From Rhodospirillaceae bacterium (GTDB lineage Bacteria > Pseudomonadota > Alphaproteobacteria > Rhodospirillales > Magnetovibrionaceae): DNA of 10,064 bases. The notes below the pieces were generated by a model. That model was given only the letters and a program-made list of their open reading frames with translations. It ran no database searches and had not been told where the DNA came from. Position 1 is the first letter of the stretch, and every line of letters starts with the position of its first letter. Below, piece after piece: positions 6,613 to 10,064 of this stretch. The position numbers and the translations under genes are program-made. Where the stretch lies: the NCBI GenBank assembly GCA_002401565.1, contig NVTL01000010.1:39412-49475 (forward strand). Reading direction: 5' to 3'.

Positions 6613-8143
6613 AGGTCTCGCCCGTCATGGGGCCTGGAACATCAAGGCCCAAAAGGTGTAGCACCGTTGGCGCCAAATCAGCCAAGCCGCCATTGTTCAA
6701 TTTTGTGATTCCGTCTGGAGCATTGACCAAAATGGCGGGCACCGGAAACAGGGTGTGCGCCGTATGCGGATGCACACCATCCATCATTTTTTCGCAATTG
6801 CCATGATCGGCGGTGACCAACATGGTGCCGCCCGCGTTAAGCAAAGCGGCCTCGACACGGCCCAAACAGATATCGACGGCCTCGACCGCTTTTACGGCCG
6901 CGTCCATCACGCCCGTATGACCAACCATGTCACCGTTGGCAAAATTCACCACGATAAAATCAAATTTATTGGCTTCAATTGCCGCCACCAATTCATCCGT
7001 GACTTCATACGCCGACATTTCGGGTTTTTCGTCATAGGTCGCCACATCGGGCGATTTTATCAAAATGCGTTCTTCACCGGGGAAGCAGTCTTCTAATCCA
7101 CCGTTAAAGAAAAACGTCACATGAGCATATTTTTCAGTTTCCGAAATATGCAGTTGGGTCAGGCCTGCGTTCGAGATCACTTCCGACAAAATGTTCGTCA
7201 TTTCAACAGGGGAAAACATCGAAGGCAAATATTGTTTCAGTTGATCTGAATACGTCACCATGCCGCACAGTCCGGCAAAGTTCACGGTGCGCGACCGCTC
7301 AAAGCTATCAAAATCAGGGACCACCAACGCAGCCAGTATTTCGCGCGCCCGGTCGGTGCGGAAATTGGCCATCAAGATGCCATCACCGTCTTTCATACCG
7401 TCAAAATCACCCAACACGGTGGGTTCCATAAATTCATCGGTGGTATTGTTTTCGTACGCCAGCTTAATGGCTTCGCCCGCGGTTTCGAACCGTTCACCAA
7501 CGCCACTGACCATACAGTCATAGGCTTTTTGCACCCGGTCCCACCGTTGATCCCGGTCCATCGCCCAATACCGTCCAATGACCGTGGCCATTTTGATGCA
7601 CGGCATATAGCGGGTTTCACTTTCAAAACGCTGCACCAGATTTCTGGCGCTTTTGGGCGGTGTATCACGGCCATCCAAAAAGGCATGAACCTTCACAGGC
7701 ACGCCCGCCGCACACACAATAGCAGCCAAGGTGCGGATGTGCCATTGGTGACTGTGCACGCCGCCGTCCGACAACAAGCCCATCAAATGACACGTGCCAC
7801 CACTGGCCTTCAGGCTTTTGATAAAGCTGTTCAGTTGAGGATTATCATCCAAGGTTTCGTCATGAATGGCATTATCGATGCGCGGTAAATCTTGCATCAT
7901 CACCCGGCCCGACCCGATGGTCATGTGGCCGACTTCGGAATTGCCCATTTGCTGATCGGGCAGACCCACGTCTGAACCCGATGCTTTCAGGCGTGATCTG
8001 GGGCAGGTATCGACAAAACGATCAAAATTCGGCGTATCGGCCGTTTTGATCGCGTTATTCAGCGTTTCGTGACGTTCACCCCAGCCATCCAAAATGCACA
8101 GAATAACAGGTTTTTTTACAGCAATGTTCAAAGAATCGGTCAT
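6602..8143 (-). CDS. gpmI: 2,3-bisphosphoglycerate-independent phosphoglycerate mutase
   Basis: This cytoplasmic glycolytic enzyme interconverts 3- and 2-phosphoglycerate using two Mn2+ ions and a phosphoserine intermediate. Its 513 residues are the usual full length. Seen: the phosphatase-like metal site with Asp19 in LDGWG; nucleophile Ser69 in MGNSEVGH; the phosphotransferase-domain motifs LSDGGVHSH at 124-132, LDGRDTPP at 156-163, IGRYWAMDRD at 189-198 and NFRTDRARE at 260-268; then Asp405 and His409 in NGDMVGH, Asp446 and His447 in TADHGN, and His463 in HTAHT. These correspond to Asp12, Ser62, Asp403, His407, Asp444, His445 and His462 of the Geobacillus enzyme, so it should be active. 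The ATG is 27 bases after rlmH, with no strong Shine-Dalgarno visible. It ends against envC in an unusual duplicated junction. Confidence 0.99.
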   Translation of the reverse strand: MTDSLNIAVKKPVILCILDGWGERHETLNNAIKTADTPNFDRFVDTCPRSRLKASGSDVGLPDQQMGNSEVGHMTIGSGRVMMQDLPRIDNAIHDETLDDNPQLNSFIKSLKASGGTCHLMGLLSDGGVHSHQWHIRTLAAIVCAAGVPVKVHAFLDGRDTPPKSARNLVQRFESETRYMPCIKMATVIGRYWAMDRDQRWDRVQKAYDCMVSGVGERFETAGEAIKLAYENNTTDEFMEPTVLGDFDGMKDGDGILMANFRTDRAREILAALVVPDFDSFERSRTVNFAGLCGMVTYSDQLKQYLPSMFSPVEMTNILSEVISNAGLTQLHISETEKYAHVTFFFNGGLEDCFPGEERILIKSPDVATYDEKPEMSAYEVTDELVAAIEANKFDFIVVNFANGDMVGHTGVMDAAVKAVEAVDICLGRVEAALLNAGGTMLVTADHGNCEKMMDGVHPHTAHTLFPVPAILVNAPDGITKLNNGGLADLAPTVLHLLGLDVPGPMTGETLIE

Positions 8144-8170
8144 GGTCTATGTATACGCTTTTTTCGCTGA

Positions 8171-8629
8171 TTATTCACGATGATAAGGGTGCCCGGTCAA
8201 GATCGCATGGGCGCGATATATTTGTTCAGACAACAAGCCCCGCACCAACATATGCGGCCAGGTCATGTCACCAAGAGAAAGGGTTAAGTGGGCTTTTTGC
8301 CGCACGGACTTGTCCAGACCATCCGCGCCACCAATCAAAAACGCCACGTCACGAAAGCCTTCGTCTTGCCACGCGCCGATTTTTTTGGCGAACGCCACAG
8401 ACGAAATGGTTTTACCGCGTTCGTCCATGGCAATGATAATGGCCCCATCTGGAACCCGGCCCAACAACAAATCGGCTTCGCTGGCTTTGCGTTTGTCAGA
8501 CGGCAAAGAACGTTTTTCTTCGACCTCATGCATTTGCACAGGATCTGACAGCCGCCCGGCATAATGGTCGAACAAAGCCCGTTCCGGTCCGGCCTTCATG
8601 CGGCCCACGGCAATTAAATGGGTGCGCAT
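8171..8629 (-). CDS. rlmH: 23S rRNA (pseudouridine1915-N3)-methyltransferase
   Basis: RlmH is a SPOUT-class, S-adenosylmethionine-dependent enzyme that methylates N3 of pseudouridine 1915 in helix 69 of 23S rRNA on the assembled ribosome. The 152 residues match the family (155 in E. coli). Seen: the N-terminal strand and helix with VGRMK at 8-12; AMDERGK at 67-73; the cofactor knot FLIGGADG at 97-104; LSLGDMTWPHMLVR at 117-130; and the terminal EQIYRA and HPYHRE blocks that are nearly invariant in RlmH. The ATG has GGAG 7 bases upstream and lies 12 bases after the rsfS stop. Pairing with rsfS, another large-subunit factor, is a widely conserved arrangement. Confidence 0.98.
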   Translation of the reverse strand: MRTHLIAVGRMKAGPERALFDHYAGRLSDPVQMHEVEEKRSLPSDKRKASEADLLLGRVPDGAIIIAMDERGKTISSVAFAKKIGAWQDEGFRDVAFLIGGADGLDKSVRQKAHLTLSLGDMTWPHMLVRGLLSEQIYRAHAILTGHPYHRE

Positions 8630-8641
8630 AAAAGTCTCCGG

Positions 8642-9046
8642 CTAGGCTTCGGCCGTCTCGACGGGGTCTGATTGCTCTGGCGTTTCTTCGGGTGTTTCTG
8701 CGGGCGTTTGCCACATTTGTTCAATGTTGTAAAAAGCCCGCACTTCGGGACGGAACAGATGAATAACCACATCACCACCATCAACCAAAACCCAGTCGCA
8801 TTGCGGAACACCCTCGACCGGCACATCGTGCAGTCCAAAAGCCTTTAAATCCGTGCGCAAGTATTCAGCCATAGCACCCACCTGACGCCCAGATGTGCCC
8901 GAAGCCACAACCAAGTAATCCGCGATATCGCTTTTGCCTAAAAGAGGAATAACAACGACGTCTTGCGCCTTGTTATCGTCCAATGATTTTTCCACCACAT
9001 CCAACATATCTTTGCCAGAGGGTTGTTTTTTAACAGACTTAGAAAT
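8642..9046 (-). CDS. rsfS: Ribosomal silencing factor RsfS (Iojap/DUF143), probable ATT start
   Basis: RsfS binds ribosomal protein L14 on the 50S subunit and blocks joining to 30S when nutrients are short. Seen, numbered from the ATT start: LDDNKAQDVVVI at about 22-33, GKSDIADYLVVASGTS at 37-52, CDWVLVDGGDVVIH at 83-96, FYNIEQMW near 105-112, then an acidic Pro/Glu/Thr tail to residue 134. The first conventional start, ATG at 9007, has no Shine-Dalgarno and would cut into the first helix: the preceding residues Ser-Gly-Lys-Asp align with Gln-Gly-Lys-Ala at the start of E. coli RsfS. Upstream the frame stays open to a TAA at 9071-9073 without ATG, GTG, TTG or CTG, but ATT at 9046 has AAAGGA 7 bases before it, so I prefer that start. 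The ATG version would be 121 residues. The gene follows nadD by 63 bases and precedes rlmH by 12. Confidence 0.94.
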   Translation of the reverse strand: MSKSVKKQPSGKDMLDVVEKSLDDNKAQDVVVIPLLGKSDIADYLVVASGTSGRQVGAMAEYLRTDLKAFGLHDVPVEGVPQCDWVLVDGGDVVIHLFRPEVRAFYNIEQMWQTPAETPEETPEQSDPVETAEA

Positions 9047-9053
9047 AGCCGTA

Positions 9054-9059
9054 TCCTTT
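9054..9059 (-). promoter_or_regulatory. Shine-Dalgarno site for rsfS
   Basis: AAAGGA on the minus strand, 7 bases before the ATT at 9046. It is 46 bases from the ATG at 9007, too far to serve that codon. It is the main reason for preferring the ATT start. Confidence 0.65.
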
Positions 9060-9082
9060 GTTTTGTTTCGTTACAAGTGTTT

Positions 9083-9102
9083 CAGATGCGTCTTAACATC
9101 TG
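9083..9102 (-). other. Short inverted repeat in the nadD-rsfS gap
   Basis: On the minus strand CAGATG and CATCTG form a 6-bp stem around an 8-base loop, extendable by one wobble pair. It starts 7 bases after the nadD stop. No run of T follows, so it is not a standard intrinsic terminator. It could be an RNA processing or stability element, or chance. Confidence 0.35.
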
Positions 9103-9109
9103 GCTAATA

Positions 9110-9700
9110 TTATAGCGCAAATCGGCGCCGAATTCGAGTTGCAGATTGTTCGTGGGTCGGGGCCTTTAAAAACACCCAAGCCGGGGCTTGCAAATCCACC
9201 AGCTTTTTCGCGCTCGCCGAAGGAATTTGAGCCCCCGAAAAGCACTTGGCCGCGCGCCCACTTAACGCCCTTAAAGAATAGGGAGCTCTGGGAAAGACTG
9301 CAATGGGCAGGGTGCGAAAAATCGTCCGCCAGCCCTTCCATTTAACCATTTGGCGCAGGTTGTCCGCGCCCATAATCCACACAAAATCACAATCTGTGTG
9401 CTGTGTTTTCAGGGCCGTCAAGGTATCAACCGTATAACGAGTGCCCAATTTTCGTTCAACGTCGCTAATTTTGATCGCTGAAAAGTCTTTAACGACGGCC
9501 TTTGCGTTCGCCACACGATCGTCCAACGTTGCCATATCCGACAAACCTTTTAAGGGGTTTTGCGGACTGACCAACCACCAAACTTCATCCAAGCCCAACA
9601 AGTCCAAGCTCAGCTCGGAAATGTGCACGTGGCCTTCGTGGGCAGGATTAAACGATCCCCCCAACAGGCCTATGCGGCGTTTTGTTTTTTGATCAGTCAC
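9110..9700 (-). CDS. nadD: Nicotinate-nucleotide adenylyltransferase
   Basis: NadD transfers AMP from ATP to nicotinate mononucleotide, giving deamido-NAD in the cytoplasmic NAD pathway. The 196 residues fit the family (213 in E. coli). Seen: the nucleotidyltransferase start GLLGGSFNPAHEGH at 11-24 with the catalytic His21-x-Gly-His24 motif; VSPQNPLK at 44-51, the NaMN-side loop typical of NadD; GTRYTVDTL at 86-94; WIMGADN at 108-114; and WKGWRTIF at 121-128. The terminal SATRIR at 186-191 matches the ATP-binding SSTxIR-type motif. The start is GTG at 9700, with AGGA 5 bases upstream that uses part of the proA TAG stop; the gap to proA is 7 bases, so the two are likely translationally coupled. 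Confidence 0.96.
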   Translation of the reverse strand: MTDQKTKRRIGLLGGSFNPAHEGHVHISELSLDLLGLDEVWWLVSPQNPLKGLSDMATLDDRVANAKAVVKDFSAIKISDVERKLGTRYTVDTLTALKTQHTDCDFVWIMGADNLRQMVKWKGWRTIFRTLPIAVFPRAPYSLRALSGRAAKCFSGAQIPSASAKKLVDLQAPAWVFLKAPTHEQSATRIRRRFAL

Positions 9701-9707
9701 AACAGTC

Positions 9708-10064
9708 CTAAGAGGGCCGCGTTTGGCCCGTCCCCTTCACCTGATATTTAAAGCTGGTCAATTGTTCGACGCCAACGGGGCCACGGGCGTGCATTTTATC
9801 GGTGGAGATACCGATTTCTGCACCCATGCCAAATTCACCGCCATCGGCAAATTGGGTCGAAGCGTTCAACATGACGATAGCACTATCCACGCTGTTCAAA
9901 AACAAGGTCGCCGCGGTTTCATCTTCGGTAATGATCGCGTCCGTATGACCGGAACTGTGGTTATGGATATGACCTAAAGCTCCGGTTACACCGTTCACAA
10001 CTTTGACCGAAATGATTGAGTCCAGATATTCCGTGTCCCAATCTTCGGCTTTGGCGGCCACCAC
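9708..10064 (-). CDS. proA: Gamma-glutamyl phosphate reductase, C-terminal part (5' end outside window)
   Basis: ProA reduces gamma-glutamyl phosphate with NADPH to glutamate 5-semialdehyde, the second step of proline synthesis. Only the last 118 or so residues are present; the gene runs on past the right edge, and the GTG codons there are internal valines. Seen: DWDTEYLD near the edge, [13 protein letters not shown], a segment ending in FLNSVDSA, and the closing family block with [14 protein letters not shown] followed by KMHARGPVG and LTSFKY. These are standard ProA C-terminal motifs, so identification is firm although the catalytic cysteine lies outside the window. It heads the visible gene run, 7 bases before nadD; proB and obgE are often found upstream in alphaproteobacteria but cannot be seen here. 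Confidence 0.97.
   Translation of the reverse strand: MVAAKAEDWDTEYLDSIISVKVVNGVTGALGHIHNHSSGHTDAIITEDETAATLFLNSVDSAIVMLNASTQFADGGEFGMGAEIGISTDKMHARGPVGVEQLTSFKYQVKGTGQTRPS

Noticed and set aside
8149..8564. Plus-strand open frames opposite rlmH
   Set aside because: They run across rlmH, which is nearly invariant in motif order; no independent coding evidence.
1..10064. A new defence, toxin-antitoxin, phage or biosynthetic system
   Set aside because: All coding space is filled by recognisable housekeeping families on one strand, with no change in style, no integrase, no transposase and no orphan gene.

Overview
This window reads as a piece of alphaproteobacterial core chromosome, most like the Rhodospirillales and related orders. 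That placement is inferred from gene order and protein style: proA-nadD-rsfS-rlmH-gpmI-envC-ctpA-divergent polysaccharide deacetylase-rppH is a familiar alphaproteobacterial run. Base composition is moderate, with about half G+C by eye. A genus cannot be named from the sequence alone.

All eleven genes lie on the minus strand, so transcription runs from high to low coordinates. In order they are: the 3' end of proA (proline synthesis, cut by the right edge), nadD (NAD synthesis), rsfS and rlmH (large ribosomal subunit silencing and 23S rRNA methylation), gpmI (glycolysis), envC (amidase activator for septal peptidoglycan splitting), ctpA (periplasmic processing protease), a membrane-anchored divergent polysaccharide deacetylase of the YibQ type, rppH (RNA 5' pyrophosphohydrolase), a CaCA-family cation/Ca2+ antiporter, and an SDR of the pteridine reductase (FolM/PTR1) type cut by the left edge. 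Junctions run from a 4-base overlap to gaps of about 60 bases. No convincing intrinsic terminator or promoter is visible, so the window could be one long operon or a few overlapping transcripts. No stretch over 300 bases lacks a gene. No tRNA, rRNA, mobile element or CRISPR array was seen.

The genes group loosely into metabolism and translation (proA to gpmI), envelope and cell division (envC, ctpA, deacetylase), and downstream housekeeping (rppH, antiporter, SDR). The envelope trio is the most coherent functional unit.

No new defence or mobile system is present. The points worth a second look are small. rsfS appears to start at a rare ATT codon with a strong ribosome binding site. A 12-bp tandem duplication at the gpmI/envC junction seems to have turned an ATGA overlap into a three-codon mini-ORF abutting envC. 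The YibQ-like protein has lost the family's catalytic signature residues and carries a roughly 170-residue, very acidic, poly-Asp cytoplasmic arm. The SDR carries the PTR1-type Asp-Tyr-Lys active site rather than Ser-Tyr-Lys.
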